Of a stretch of DNA of 35,033 nt, positions 25,339-33,194 are shown piece after piece; position 1 is the stretch's first letter; the number at the start of each line of letters is the position of its first letter. Below the pieces are notes generated by a model. The model was not told where the DNA came from, did no database searches, and saw only the letters and a list, made by a program, of their open reading frames with translations. The DNA lies in assembly GCF_902829245.1 (NCBI RefSeq), contig NZ_CADEPJ010000156.1:1-35033 (forward strand), written 5' to 3'. A program made the translations under genes and the position numbers. This stretch comes from Comamonas jiangduensis. Its GTDB lineage: Bacteria > Pseudomonadota > Gammaproteobacteria > Burkholderiales > Burkholderiaceae_C.

Positions 25339-25476
25339 GTGGAAATTCTTTATCTACTTATTCCTTTGTCCGTGATTTTGGTGTTGTTCATTGCAGGTGG
25401 TCTGTGGTGGGCAATTTATCGCGGCCAATTTGAGAGCGTCGAGCAAGAGGCAGAGCGCATTCTTCGAGACGATTGA
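25339..25476 (+). CDS. ccoS: CcoS cbb3-type oxidase assembly protein
   Basis: A 45-residue single-helix protein needed for maturation of cbb3 oxidase in other bacteria. It has the typical form: start [18 protein letters not shown], the helix end [16 protein letters not shown] and an acidic tail [11 protein letters not shown]. The start is GTG at 25339, ten bases after the repaired ccoI stop, with GGG as a weak ribosome site. Translation is probably coupled to ccoI. Its stop codon lies inside an FNR-like box in front of ccoN. Confidence 0.92.
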   Translation: MEILYLLIPLSVILVLFIAGGLWWAIYRGQFESVEQEAERILRDD

Positions 25477-25486
25477 TGTTTGTCAA
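25473..25486. promoter_or_regulatory. FNR/ANR-like box upstream of ccoN
   Basis: TTGATGTTTGTCAA matches the FNR consensus with one mismatch (G for A in the second half-site). It overlaps the ccoS stop and is centred 61 bases before the ccoN ATG. No convincing -10 box lies at the ideal spacing, so its strength is uncertain, but FNR-type control of ccoN is known in related bacteria. Confidence 0.65.
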
Positions 25487-25540
25487 CAACGAAAAAACCA
25501 TAACAGTGAACACTTTCGACTGCATATTAAGAGGTGCCCG

Positions 25541-26980
25541 ATGGATTCTCTAAAAACTAGTGCTGCACACTACAGTGATACCGTAGTTAGGCAGTTTTCA
25601 ATCATGGCCGTCGTGTGGGGGGTAGTAGGCATGTTGGTCGGCGTTTTTATCGCCGCCCAATTGGCTTGGCCCGAACTCAACTTCGATATTTCTTGGCTTA
25701 GCTTTGGTCGCTTGCGCCCATTGCATACAAACGCGGTAATTTTTGCGTTCGGCGGAAGCGCCTTGTTCGCAACCAGCTACTACGTGGTTCAGCGTACCTG
25801 GCAAACCACGTTGTTCTTGCCTAAGTTGGCTGCATTTACCTTCTGGGGTTGGCAGTTGGTTATTGTGGCTGCAGCTGTTAGCTTGCCTTTGGGTTTTACC
25901 TCGGGCAAAGAATATGCTGAACTGGAATGGCCTATCGACATCTTGATCACTTTGGTGTGGGTGTCTTACGCGATTGTGTTCTTTGGCACGGTTGGTACAC
26001 GTAAGGTTAAGCACATTTATGTGGCTAACTGGTTCTTTGGTGCCTTCATCATCGCCGTAGCTTTGCTGCACGTAGTGAATAGTGCTGCTATTCCTGCAGG
26101 CTTCATGAAGAGCTACTCCGCTTATGCCGGCGTGCAAGACGCGATGGTGCAGTGGTGGTATGGGCACAATGCGGTGGGCTTCTTCTTGACCGCAGGTTTC
26201 CTGGGCATGATGTACTACTTCGTGCCTAAGCAAGCTGGCCGTCCTGTCTACTCGTATCGCCTGTCGATCGTGCACTTCTGGGCGCTGATCTTTACTTACA
26301 TGTGGGCAGGTCCTCACCACTTGCACTACACCGCGCTGCCTGACTGGACGCAGTCCGTTGGTATGGTGTTCTCACTGATTTTGTTGGCACCTTCTTGGGG
26401 CGGCATGATCAACGGTGTGATGACGCTGTCTGGCGCATGGCACAAGCTGCGCGAAGACCCCATCCTGCGCTTCCTGATCGTGTCGCTGTCGTTCTACGGT
26501 ATGTCCACTTTCGAAGGTCCGATGATGGCGATCAAGACAGTGAACGCACTGTCGCATTACACCGACTGGACCGTGGGTCACGTGCACTCTGGTGCATTGG
26601 GCTGGGTGGGTTTAATCACCATGGGCTCTTTGTATTACCTGATCCCGCGTTTGTTCGGTAAAACCGAAATGCACTCCAAGTCTGCGATTGAGCTGCACTT
26701 CTGGATGGCCACGATCGGTATCGTGCTCTACATCGCCGCGATGTGGATCTCCGGTGTGATGCAAGGCCTGATGTGGCGTGCTGTGAATGCTGACGGTACT
26801 TTGACCTATACCTTTGTGGAAAGCGTGAAGGCTTCTTACCCCTTCTATGTGATCCGTGTGATCGGTGGTCTGTTGTACTTGTTTGGCATGTTGATCATGG
26901 CTTGGAACGTTATGAAGACAGTGGCTTCGGGTCGTTCTGTGAAGGTGGCAGTGCCTGCCGTTAACCCTGCTCACGCCTAA
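25541..26980 (+). CDS. ccoN: cbb3-type cytochrome c oxidase subunit I
   Basis: CcoN is the catalytic, membrane-embedded subunit that reduces O2 at heme b3-CuB. The 479-residue protein is intact with about 12 helices. Metal ligands are visible as histidines in [14 protein letters not shown] (heme b), [11 protein letters not shown] (CuB), the active-site tyrosine and histidine in [27 protein letters not shown] (CuB), and [14 protein letters not shown] (hemes b3 and b). AAGAGGTGCC supports the ATG at 25541; the frame upstream is non-coding leader. It is first in ccoN-ccoO-ccoQ-ccoP. Confidence 0.97.
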   Translation: MDSLKTSAAHYSDTVVRQFSIMAVVWGVVGMLVGVFIAAQLAWPELNFDISWLSFGRLRPLHTNAVIFAFGGSALFATSYYVVQRTWQTTLFLPKLAAFTFWGWQLVIVAAAVSLPLGFTSGKEYAELEWPIDILITLVWVSYAIVFFGTVGTRKVKHIYVANWFFGAFIIAVALLHVVNSAAIPAGFMKSYSAYAGVQDAMVQWWYGHNAVGFFLTAGFLGMMYYFVPKQAGRPVYSYRLSIVHFWALIFTYMWAGPHHLHYTALPDWTQSVGMVFSLILLAPSWGGMINGVMTLSGAWHKLREDPILRFLIVSLSFYGMSTFEGPMMAIKTVNALSHYTDWTVGHVHSGALGWVGLITMGSLYYLIPRLFGKTEMHSKSAIELHFWMATIGIVLYIAAMWISGVMQGLMWRAVNADGTLTYTFVESVKASYPFYVIRVIGGLLYLFGMLIMAWNVMKTVASGRSVKVAVPAVNPAHA

Positions 26981-26998
26981 GTACGAGGAGCCTGAAAA

Positions 26999-27621
26999 AT
27001 GTCCGCAAACAACAACAAAGGGTTCACCCACGAGAAGTCGAAACCAGCAATTTCTTGATGATCGTTTTGATCTTGCTGGTAGTGGCTGTGGGTGGTCTGG
27101 TGGAAATTGTTCCGCTGTTCTTCCAAAAATCTACGACAGAAGCTGTGCAAGGCGTAGAGCCTTACCAGCCTTTGCAGTTGATGGGTCGTGATGTTTATAT
27201 CCGCGAGGGCTGCTACAACTGCCACTCGCAGATGATCCGTCCTTTCCGAGCAGAAACCATGCGCTACGGCCACTACTCGGTGGCGGGTGAGTTCGTGTAC
27301 GACCATCCCTTCCAGTGGGGTTCCAAGCGTACAGGTCCTGACCTGCACCGCGTGGGTGGCAAGTACAGCGATGAATGGCATCGTATCCACTTGAACAATC
27401 CACGTGACGTGGTGCCCGAGTCGAACATGCCTGAGTACCCTTGGCTCAACAAAAATACGGTTGACCATACGGTAGTTGCTCAGCGTATGACGGCCTTGCG
27501 CACTATTGGCGTGCCTTACACCGATGAGCAAATCGCCGGTGCTGCAGAGCAAATCAAGGGTAAGACTGAGATGGAAGCAGTGATTGCTTACCTGCAAGGT
27601 CTGGGTACAGCGCTTAAGTAA
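26999..27621 (+). CDS. ccoO: cbb3-type cytochrome c oxidase subunit II (frameshift near start)
   Basis: CcoO is the membrane-anchored mono-heme cytochrome c subunit that passes electrons to CcoN. The ATG at 26999 has GAGGAG upstream and gives [11 protein letters not shown], the family start, but the frame then stops; the continuing frame reads [20 protein letters not shown]. One more A at 27035-27036 joins them. The rest is standard: the anchor helix to residue 35, the heme site [37 protein letters not shown] and the axial methionine in [11 protein letters not shown]. Repaired length is 207 residues. Confidence 0.95.
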
Positions 27622-27634
27622 AAAGGATAGGGCT

Positions 27635-27772
27635 ATGGACATCACCACAATGCGCATTGTTGCAACATTGGTATCGATGGCGCTGTTCATCGGCATCTGG
27701 TGGTGGGCGTATGCCCGCCGCAATCAGGAGCGTTTTGACGAAGCGGCACAGCTGCCGTTTCAACAAGACTGA
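27635..27772 (+). CDS. ccoQ: CcoQ small subunit of cbb3 oxidase
   Basis: A 45-residue protein with one membrane helix (RIVATLVSMALFIGIWWWAY) and a polar tail RRNQERFDEAAQLPF, the common form of CcoQ/FixQ, which stabilises the oxidase complex. AAAGGAT at 27623-27628 precedes the ATG at 27635 by a normal distance. It lies 13 bases after ccoO and 26 before ccoP. Confidence 0.93.
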   Translation: MDITTMRIVATLVSMALFIGIWWWAYARRNQERFDEAAQLPFQQD

Positions 27773-27798
27773 TTCCCCATCCAGAACGAGAACATCCC

Positions 27799-28716
27799 AT
27801 GAGCGATTTCGTAAATAACTTCTGGTCGGTCTACGTCGCTGGCATTACTGTGGTGGGCATCATTGCTTGCTTGGTACTGCTTATCATCACTGCCCGTAAA
27901 AAGGTTGTGGCTGACGGCGATAACACCACTGGCCACGTGTGGGACGAAGACCTGCGCGAATTGAACAACCCGATGCCACGTTGGTGGGTCTGGATGTTTG
28001 TGATCACTGTTGTCTTTAGCCTGCTGTATTTGCTGGCATACCCAGGTTTGGGCTCTTATGCTGGCAAGATGCAGTGGAGCCAGGTGGGTGCATATCAGGC
28101 AGAGGTTGAAAAAGCAAATGCAGAGTTGGAGCCTCTGTATGCGCGCTTTACAGCCATGAGTTCGGAAGATATGTCCAAAGACAGCCAAGCAATGGCTGTT
28201 GGTGAGCGTTTGTTCATGAACAACTGCGCCCAGTGCCACGGCTCGGATGCTCGCGGCAGCAAGAGCTTCCCTAACTTGACCGACGGGGACTGGCTGCATG
28301 GTGGCGCGCCTGCAAACATCAAGCAAACCATTACTGAAGGCCGTGTGGCGATGATGCCGCCTCAGGCTGAAGTGGTCGGCACTCCTGATGATGTTCGTAA
28401 CTTAGCGCACTACGTGATGAGCTTGTCGGGCAGCCCCCATGACTCTTTGAAGGCTGCTTTGGGCAAGTCCAAGTTCACCGCGTGTGCGGCATGCCACGGT
28501 ACGGATGCCAAGGGCAACACCATGCTGGGTGCACCTAACTTGACCGATGATATCTGGCTGCATGGCTGGGGTGAGCAAGCCATTGTGGACATCATCACTA
28601 ACGGCAAGATGAACGAAATGCCTGCACAGAACAAGAAATTGACTCCTGCGCAGATTGACGTTTTGACTGCTTATGTTTGGGGCTTGTCTAATAGCAAGCC
28701 TGGAGCAACCAACTGA
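27799..28716 (+). CDS. ccoP: cbb3-type cytochrome c oxidase subunit III, di-heme cytochrome c
   Basis: CcoP receives electrons from soluble cytochrome c and passes them toward CcoO and CcoN. The 305-residue protein begins with an N-terminal helix (WSVYVAGITVVGIIACLVLL), the conserved GHVWDEDLRELNNPMPRWW, a second helix, and then two cytochrome c domains with heme sites NNCAQCHG and TACAACHG. Axial methionines lie in VAMMPPQ and KMNEMPAQ. The segments FPNLTDGDWLHGG and APNLTDDIWLHGW show the internal duplication. It is intact and closes the ccoNOQP transcript, followed by a terminator. Confidence 0.96.
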   Translation: MSDFVNNFWSVYVAGITVVGIIACLVLLIITARKKVVADGDNTTGHVWDEDLRELNNPMPRWWVWMFVITVVFSLLYLLAYPGLGSYAGKMQWSQVGAYQAEVEKANAELEPLYARFTAMSSEDMSKDSQAMAVGERLFMNNCAQCHGSDARGSKSFPNLTDGDWLHGGAPANIKQTITEGRVAMMPPQAEVVGTPDDVRNLAHYVMSLSGSPHDSLKAALGKSKFTACAACHGTDAKGNTMLGAPNLTDDIWLHGWGEQAIVDIITNGKMNEMPAQNKKLTPAQIDVLTAYVWGLSNSKPGATN

Positions 28717-28733
28717 TCGTTGTGGCGATCGTG

Positions 28734-28761
28734 AAGGCGGCACTGTGTGCCGCCTTTTTCT
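28734..28761 (+). terminator. Intrinsic terminator between ccoP and ccoG
   Basis: AAGGCGGCAC (28734-28743), loop TGT, GTGCCGCCTT (28747-28756) and a T run to 28759. It separates the structural subunits from the assembly genes, so ccoG expression may depend on readthrough or on its own promoter. Confidence 0.92.
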
Positions 28762-28787
28762 TTGGTGCGATTTAGGGAGTTTGACTC

Positions 28788-30214
28788 ATGAGTTCCGAGC
28801 AAAAAAAACCGCAAAAAATCATTCCTATCAAAGCGGATAGCCAGGAAAAAACCATATCGTTTTTTGAAGCGCACAAGAAGATTTATCCGCGCTCCATCAG
28901 CGGACGTTTTATGAGCTGGCGCTGGGCCATGGTGTGGCTGACGCAGCTGATTTTTTATGGTTTGCCGTGGCTGGATTGGGGCCAGCGCCAAATGGTCCTG
29001 TTTGACCTGGGTGCGCGACGCTTTTATCTGTTCGGCTACGTGCTGTATCCGCAAGATTTCATTTACCTGACGGCCTTGCTGATTGTCAGTGCGCTGTCGC
29101 TGTTTTTATTTACTGCGGTGGCCGGGCGCTTGTGGTGCGGCTTTACGTGCCCACAAACGGTATATACCGAAATATTTATGTGGATCGAGCACAAGGTCGA
29201 GGGTGACCGCAGTGCGCGTATTCGCTTGGACCAAGGTGGCTGGACGCTGGAAAAAATCTGGCGCAAAACCCTCAAACAATTTTTGTGGATTGCCTTGGCG
29301 CTGTGGACGGGCTTTACCTTCGTAGGCTACTTTGTGCCTATCCGCGAGTTGGGTGGAGAGTTGCTGGCGCTCCAAGGCGGCTGGCAGATTTTCTGGGTGT
29401 TGTTTTACGGTTTTGCGACGTATGGCAATGCGGGCTACATGCGTGAGCAGGTTTGCAAGTACATGTGCCCTTATGCGCGCTTCCAAAGCGCGATGTTTGA
29501 CAAAGATACATTGGTCGTCAGCTATGACGCCAAGCGTGGTGAAAACCGTGGCCCTCGCAAAAAAGACCTGGATTACAAAGCCCAAGGCTTGGGCGACTGT
29601 ATCGACTGCAAGTTGTGTGTACAGGTCTGCCCGGTTGGAATCGACATTCGCGATGGTTTGCAGTACGAATGCATCGGTTGTGGCTTGTGTGTGGATGCAT
29701 GTAACAACGTGATGGACAACATGCACTATCCGCGTGGGTTGATACGCTTGACGACACAAAACGCGGTGAGCCAAGGCTGGACCGGCGCGCAAATTTGGCG
29801 CCGTATCGCGTCCCCGCGTGCTGATTTACACCATGATTTTGGTAGGTTTGCCGTCGGCCCTGGTCTTTTGTATGGCGGTGCGAGAGCCTCAAGGTTGATG
29901 TGATTCGGGATCGTGCATCGTTGGCGCGGATTGTGGCCGGTGGCAAGCTGGAGAATGTCTATCGTTTGCAGGTGATGAATGCTACGGAGCAAGCCCAAAC
30001 TTATAGCGTTGCTGTGAAGGGGCTGGAGGGCATTGCGATGGCAGAAGGCACTACCGTGGACGTGGACTCCGCCCAAACGCGCGGTGTCGCCGTGCGTGTA
30101 CAAATTCCGTATGGAACTGCTGAACCTGGTTCACATCCTATTGAGTTTGAAATCACGGCGCAAAGTGGCAAAGGCCATGTGCTTGAAAAATCAGTTTTCT
30201 TAGTGCCTCGCTAA
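28788..30214 (+). CDS. ccoG: CcoG (FixG/RdxA-like) ferredoxin-type cbb3 assembly protein, two frameshifts
   Basis: A membrane protein with two [4Fe-4S] sites that acts in copper reduction for cbb3 oxidase maturation in other bacteria. The first frame covers the membrane part (GRLWCGFTCPQTVYTEIF, MREQVCKYMCPYARFQSAM) and the ferredoxin repeat region (CIDCKLCVQVCP, CIGCGLCVDACN). At 29808-29811 the sequence GCG-TCC should read GCGCGTCC, giving RRIARPRVLIYT; the helix ILVGLPSALVFCMAVREP follows, and at 29889 two bases are missing before KVDVIRDRASLARIV. The last frame (29900-30214) supplies the periplasmic Ig-like end NVYRLQVMNATEQAQTYSV. Total about 476 residues after repair, the usual length. 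AGGGAG precedes the ATG at 28788. Confidence 0.93.
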
Positions 30215-30282
30215 GAACGCAGCATTGTTGGTGTGCAAGACTGAGTGCTTGCACACTGCGTTTGATGGAAAGAGAGTGGGTT

Positions 30283-30525
30283 ATGTCTCAGGTAGCAAAA
30301 AAGCTGGAAGTGCCATCAGGTCCTTGGTGGAAATATGGCCACGTATGGTTGGTGTTCGCAGGGCCTGCCGTGGTGGTCGTGGCAGGTATTGCGACGGCCA
30401 TGATTGCCATGAATGGCGCGGATCCCGTTGTGGACAACGATTACTACCAAAAGGGCCTGAATATCAACCAGGAACTGCGCCACATCGAAAAGAGCTTGGC
30501 GCCAGCGGGTGCTGCGCGTAACACG
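30283..30525 (+). CDS. ccoH: CcoH (FixH-like) cbb3 assembly protein, 3' end missing
   Basis: A small inner-membrane assembly factor. The start at 30283 (GAGAG upstream) gives VPSGPWWKYGHVWLVFAGPA, a membrane helix VVVVAGIATAMIAMNG and the family motif PVVDNDYYQKGLNINQELRHI followed by SLAPAGAARN. In relatives of the short (about 90-residue) type only a few residues follow. Here, right after codon 81, the sequence turns into hemN in another frame, so the ccoH stop and the start of the next gene are lost. The ORF as written runs to 30642 with meaningless residues. Confidence 0.85.
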
Positions 30526-30527
30526 TT

Positions 30528-31052
30528 TATGTGGGAATGGATCACTTTGCGTTGCCGGAAGACGCATTGGCGATTGCGAAACGCCAAGGTCGCTTGCACC
30601 GTAATTTCCAAGGCTATAGCACGCAGCCAGACTGCGATTTGATCGCCTTGGGCGTTTCCGCGATTGGTCGCGTGGGTGCAACCTACAGCCAAAATGCCAA
30701 GACGCTGGAAGAGTATTACGACCTTCTGGATCAAGGGCGGCTGCCTGTTGTCCGTGGGCTCGCGTTGACCCGCGACGATACGATTCGCCGTGCCGTCATC
30801 ATGACGATCATGTGCCAGGGCGAGCTGTTTTTTGAATCTATCAACAGCGCTTGGCTGATTGATTTCAAGCAGTACTTTGCTGCTGAAATCGAAGCTTTGG
30901 CTGCGCAGCAAGACGAAGGTTTGGTAGAAATTACGGACGACTGCCTCACGGTGACTGCCAAGGGCTGGTTCTTTGTGCGCGGCGTAGCCTTGGTCTTTGA
31001 CCGTTATTTGCAAGCAGACCGCAACAGAGCCAGGTTCTCGCGGATCATCTGA
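30528..31052 (+). pseudogene. hemN: Oxygen-independent coproporphyrinogen III oxidase, C-terminal fragment
   Basis: HemN makes protoporphyrinogen IX precursors without oxygen and is a radical SAM enzyme. Only the last 174 residues are here: GMDHFALPEDALAIAKRQG, LHRNFQGYSTQ, DLIALGVSAIGRVGATYSQN, ALTRDDTIRRAVIMTIMCQ and the C-terminal ARFSRII, all strongly like E. coli HemN from about residue 305 on. The N-terminal two thirds, including the CxxxCxxC iron-sulfur site, are missing and replaced directly by ccoH. The fragment cannot be active. hemN commonly sits next to cbb3 genes and is FNR-controlled, so a whole gene probably existed here, with about 0.9-1 kb absent from the sequence. Confidence 0.9.
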
Positions 31053-31057
31053 TCCCT

Positions 31058-31771
31058 ATGACTTTTTCTTTGCTTTGGACCGCTTTCTTTATGGGGCTCG
31101 TGGGGGGGCCCCATTGTCTTGCCATGTGTGCAGCCCCTTGTCATGCCGTCATTCAAGGCCATGGCACGGCGGTGCAAATGCACGGCAAGTTGTCGCGGCA
31201 CACCACGGTATGGAACTGGAGTGCGCTTCAATTCCATATGGGCCGTCTGGCTGGCTACGGTGTCTTAGGAGCCATTTCTGCTTTTGCCATGGAGCAGGTA
31301 GCATGGTTTTCTGATCAAACTTCTGCCTTGCACCCGGTGTGGGTGGTGATGCACTTGGCGATTTTGGCTTGGGGGCTGTTGATGCTATTCCAAGGCCAGC
31401 AGCCAGCTTGGCTGGAGCGCGCTGGCCGGGCTATGTGGCAGAAGGTGCAGCCCGTACTTTCGATGCGCGGTGGAGCGCTTTTTGCAGGTATGTCTTGGGC
31501 GTTCATGCCTTGTGGGCTGCTGTATTCCGCTATCTTGGTGGCCGCCTTAAGCGGTGCTGTCTGGGCGGGTGCTGTCAGCATGGTGGCATTTGCCGTCGGT
31601 GGGGCATTGTGGCTGGCAGGAGCACCTCTGGCTTGGCGCTGGCTCAGTGGCAGAGTGGGGCGCTGGCGTGCAGACTGGGGTACACGCGCAGCAGGCCTGA
31701 TGTTGGTGGCGGCGTCACTATGGGCACTGTGGATGGACTTGATCTACAAGCCATCAGTGTGGTGCCGTTAA
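31058..31771 (+). CDS. Sulfite exporter TauE/SafE-family (UreH-like domain) membrane protein
   Basis: A 237-residue protein with about six helices. The N-terminus FFMGLVGGPHCLAMCAAPCHAV carries the G-G-x-H-C-x-x-M-C pattern of the group often found beside cbb3 oxidase genes, and the second half has WAFMPCGLLYSAILVAALSG with a further M-P-C-G motif. Conserved Cys, His and Met in helices suggest metal handling, possibly copper for the oxidase, but this is inference; sulfite export is only the family label. The ATG at 31058 lies five bases after the hemN stop, so translation is probably coupled. Confidence 0.82.
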   Translation: MTFSLLWTAFFMGLVGGPHCLAMCAAPCHAVIQGHGTAVQMHGKLSRHTTVWNWSALQFHMGRLAGYGVLGAISAFAMEQVAWFSDQTSALHPVWVVMHLAILAWGLLMLFQGQQPAWLERAGRAMWQKVQPVLSMRGGALFAGMSWAFMPCGLLYSAILVAALSGAVWAGAVSMVAFAVGGALWLAGAPLAWRWLSGRVGRWRADWGTRAAGLMLVAASLWALWMDLIYKPSVWCR

Positions 31772-31794
31772 TTTTTTGGGAATGTGGCAGATGC

Positions 31795-31976
31795 GCCGAG
31801 AAGGTGTCTGCAAAACCGCCGAGCCCTCAACCTGAACCGGGGGTTCAGGTGGGCGAGAGCAACCTAGCGTTGGGTTCGTCTGACGCGAGACGATCACGCT
31901 TGCTAGGCAATGTATCAAGCCCGTGCTCAATGAGCATTGGTTCAAGGCAATATAAAGCCCGGCGGATTGCAGACGG
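31795..31976 (-). ncRNA. ssrS: 6S RNA
   Basis: 6S RNA binds the sigma-70 RNA polymerase holoenzyme and lowers transcription in stationary phase. The closing stem is visible: GTCTGCAATCCGCCG near the 5' end (minus, from 31974) pairs with CGGCGGTTTTGCAGAC near the 3' end (to 31806). The hairpins CGTCT-CGCGTC-AGACG and CACCTGAACC...GGTTCAGGTT correspond to the conserved arms of E. coli 6S RNA, and the large central bubble lies between. Position right after zapA is the classical location. The -10 box TAAAAT (31987-31982) starts in the zapA stop codon. Ends are estimated within about ten bases. Confidence 0.82.
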
Positions 31977-31981
31977 TTCTG

Positions 31982-31987
31982 ATTTTA
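31982..31987 (-). promoter_or_regulatory. Putative -10 box of 6S RNA overlapping the zapA stop codon
   Basis: TAAAAT on the minus strand begins with the TAA stop of zapA. It would start transcription near 31975, next to the first base of the closing stem. The -35 region would then lie inside the last zapA codons. Confidence 0.5.
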
Positions 31988-32506
31988 CTGGTTTTCAGGG
32001 ACTGCGAAAGGCAAGTCCACTTCACTCGCGTTGTCTAAATGGGTGACCAAGCTCTCGGCGACTTCTTTTGCCTCGGGTGGGGCAGCAAGGTCTTGCAAGG
32101 CAGCTTCTGCGCTGGTTGGTGCTGTGGGTTTTTCGTGCAGAGCTAGCGCTTCATCCAGGCGCAGGGTGAGCTGGCGGGCGGCTGCATGCTCTTGATGCAG
32201 TTGGGCCTCGAGGTTTTGCAGGCGCTCTGCTTGAGCATCCGCTTGGGCTGTATCCGTGGTGCCTTGCAGTTGCGCTAACTGTTGCTGCAAGGCTTGGAGT
32301 TGTTGACGGAGCTCCAAATTTTCAAAAGCCAAATTCACAGCCAGCAAAACACCCACACGCTCTCTAGAGCGCAGCTTGGTGGTGTCGAGCATCTGCTGAA
32401 ATTGCTGATCCACGCGCTCAACAGCTTCTAACAGCTGTGCTTCTCGCCCATCTGGGCAGGAGAGCACGTAGTGTTGGTGCAGGATTTGCGTGTCTAGCTG
32501 GCTCAA
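31985..32506 (-). CDS. zapA: Cell division protein ZapA with long C-terminal extension
   Basis: ZapA bundles FtsZ filaments in the Z ring. The first 75 residues are a typical ZapA domain: TQILHQHYVLSCPDGREAQL, the helix LLEAVERVDQQFQQML and SRERVGVLLAVNLAFENLEL. A further 98 residues follow, Q- and A-rich coiled coil to about 125 and then an acidic tail rich in P, E and A. Usual ZapA proteins are about 100-110 residues, so this is unusually long. The start is TTG at 32506, overlapping the zapB stop as TTGA, with GGGAGG just upstream. The stop is used by the 6S RNA promoter. Confidence 0.88.
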   Translation of the reverse strand: MSQLDTQILHQHYVLSCPDGREAQLLEAVERVDQQFQQMLDTTKLRSRERVGVLLAVNLAFENLELRQQLQALQQQLAQLQGTTDTAQADAQAERLQNLEAQLHQEHAAARQLTLRLDEALALHEKPTAPTSAEAALQDLAAPPEAKEVAESLVTHLDNASEVDLPFAVPENQ

Positions 32507-32715
32507 GACGCCTCCCGGTTGGCTGGTAATCGTTCGATCAAGTCATCCACGCGCGCGCGCGCTGCTTTGAGGCGAGATTGCAAGGAGTCACGCTCTTTGC
32601 GCACAGCCTCAATTTCTTCGGTAAGCAGGCGGTTGGTCTGCACCAAAGCCTCGTACTTGGCTAGCAGCAGCTCGACGCGCTCAGCAACGGGGTCAAGAAT
32701 GGATGTCGTCGTCAT
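32503..32715 (-). CDS. zapB: ZapB-like cell division coiled-coil protein
   Basis: A 70-residue protein that is almost entirely helical with heptad spacing (VELLLAKYEALVQTNRLLTE, then EIEAVRKERDSLQSRLKAAR). Its size and its position directly before zapA fit the small ZapB-like/TIGR02449 partners of the Z ring in proteobacteria. The ATG at 32715 gives MTTTSILDPVAERVE; a TTG at 32727 would lie within the -10 box. It overlaps zapA by four bases. Similarity to E. coli ZapB is in layout rather than identity. Confidence 0.78.
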   Translation of the reverse strand: MTTTSILDPVAERVELLLAKYEALVQTNRLLTEEIEAVRKERDSLQSRLKAARARVDDLIERLPANREAS

Positions 32716-32726
32716 GGATGCTCGCA

Positions 32727-32732
32727 ATTGTA
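32727..32732 (-). promoter_or_regulatory. Putative -10 element (TACAAT) of zapB-zapA
   Basis: TACAAT on the minus strand lies only 12 bases upstream of the zapB ATG, which would give a very short leader. Either the transcript starts nearly at the ATG or translation begins further inside. Confidence 0.4.
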
Positions 32733-32899
32733 GGGCGCGCCCTCAGAGAGAATTGCAAATTTATGGCAGATCACGGGTTATGGTCACAAAAGCTTGTTTC
32801 AAGCTGTCAATGACTCAGCTTAGAAGTCAGTAGAGTATTCGTGGCGTGAGGGGCACTACTGTTTGAGATGTGTTTTGGGTGATTAGAATCAGCGCCTAT

Positions 32900-33118
32900 A
32901 TGTTGGTGCCCGCAACTTGGTTCACAGGTTGCAGTTCAACGAGAAGCAGGGTGGAGATGCTGGCCTTCAGCACTTCCTAGCCTGCGCTGCCCCCGCAACG
33001 GTGAGTTCTTGGCGTTAGCACGTAACGCACACACCATCTCATAAGCCACTGAGTGCCTTGAACAAGCATTTGGGAAGGCGATGGTGTTGAGGAACCAGCC
33101 CGGATACCGGCCAACATT
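32900..33118 (+). ncRNA. Cobalamin (B12) riboswitch
   Basis: The leader of btuB carries the ordered landmarks of the adenosylcobalamin riboswitch class: GTTGGTGCCCGCAACTTGG at the 5' paired end, AAGCAGGGTGGAGATGCTGG, the strongly conserved GCTGCCCCCGCAACGGTG (32989-33005), AAGCCACTGAGTGCC (about 33043), GGGAAGGCGATGGT and the B12-box-like AGCCCGGATACCGGCC (33097-33112). About 76 bases separate it from the btuB ATG. Repression at high cobalamin is expected, by terminator or by hiding the ribosome site; no strong terminator is visible, so translational control is more likely. Confidence 0.93.
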
Positions 33119-33194
33119 GGTGCATCTGTCTGTCAGGTGCGTTGTACCCATTGCTGGCGGGGAGGCTGGCGCGGGTGATTTTGCATTTTGTTCT

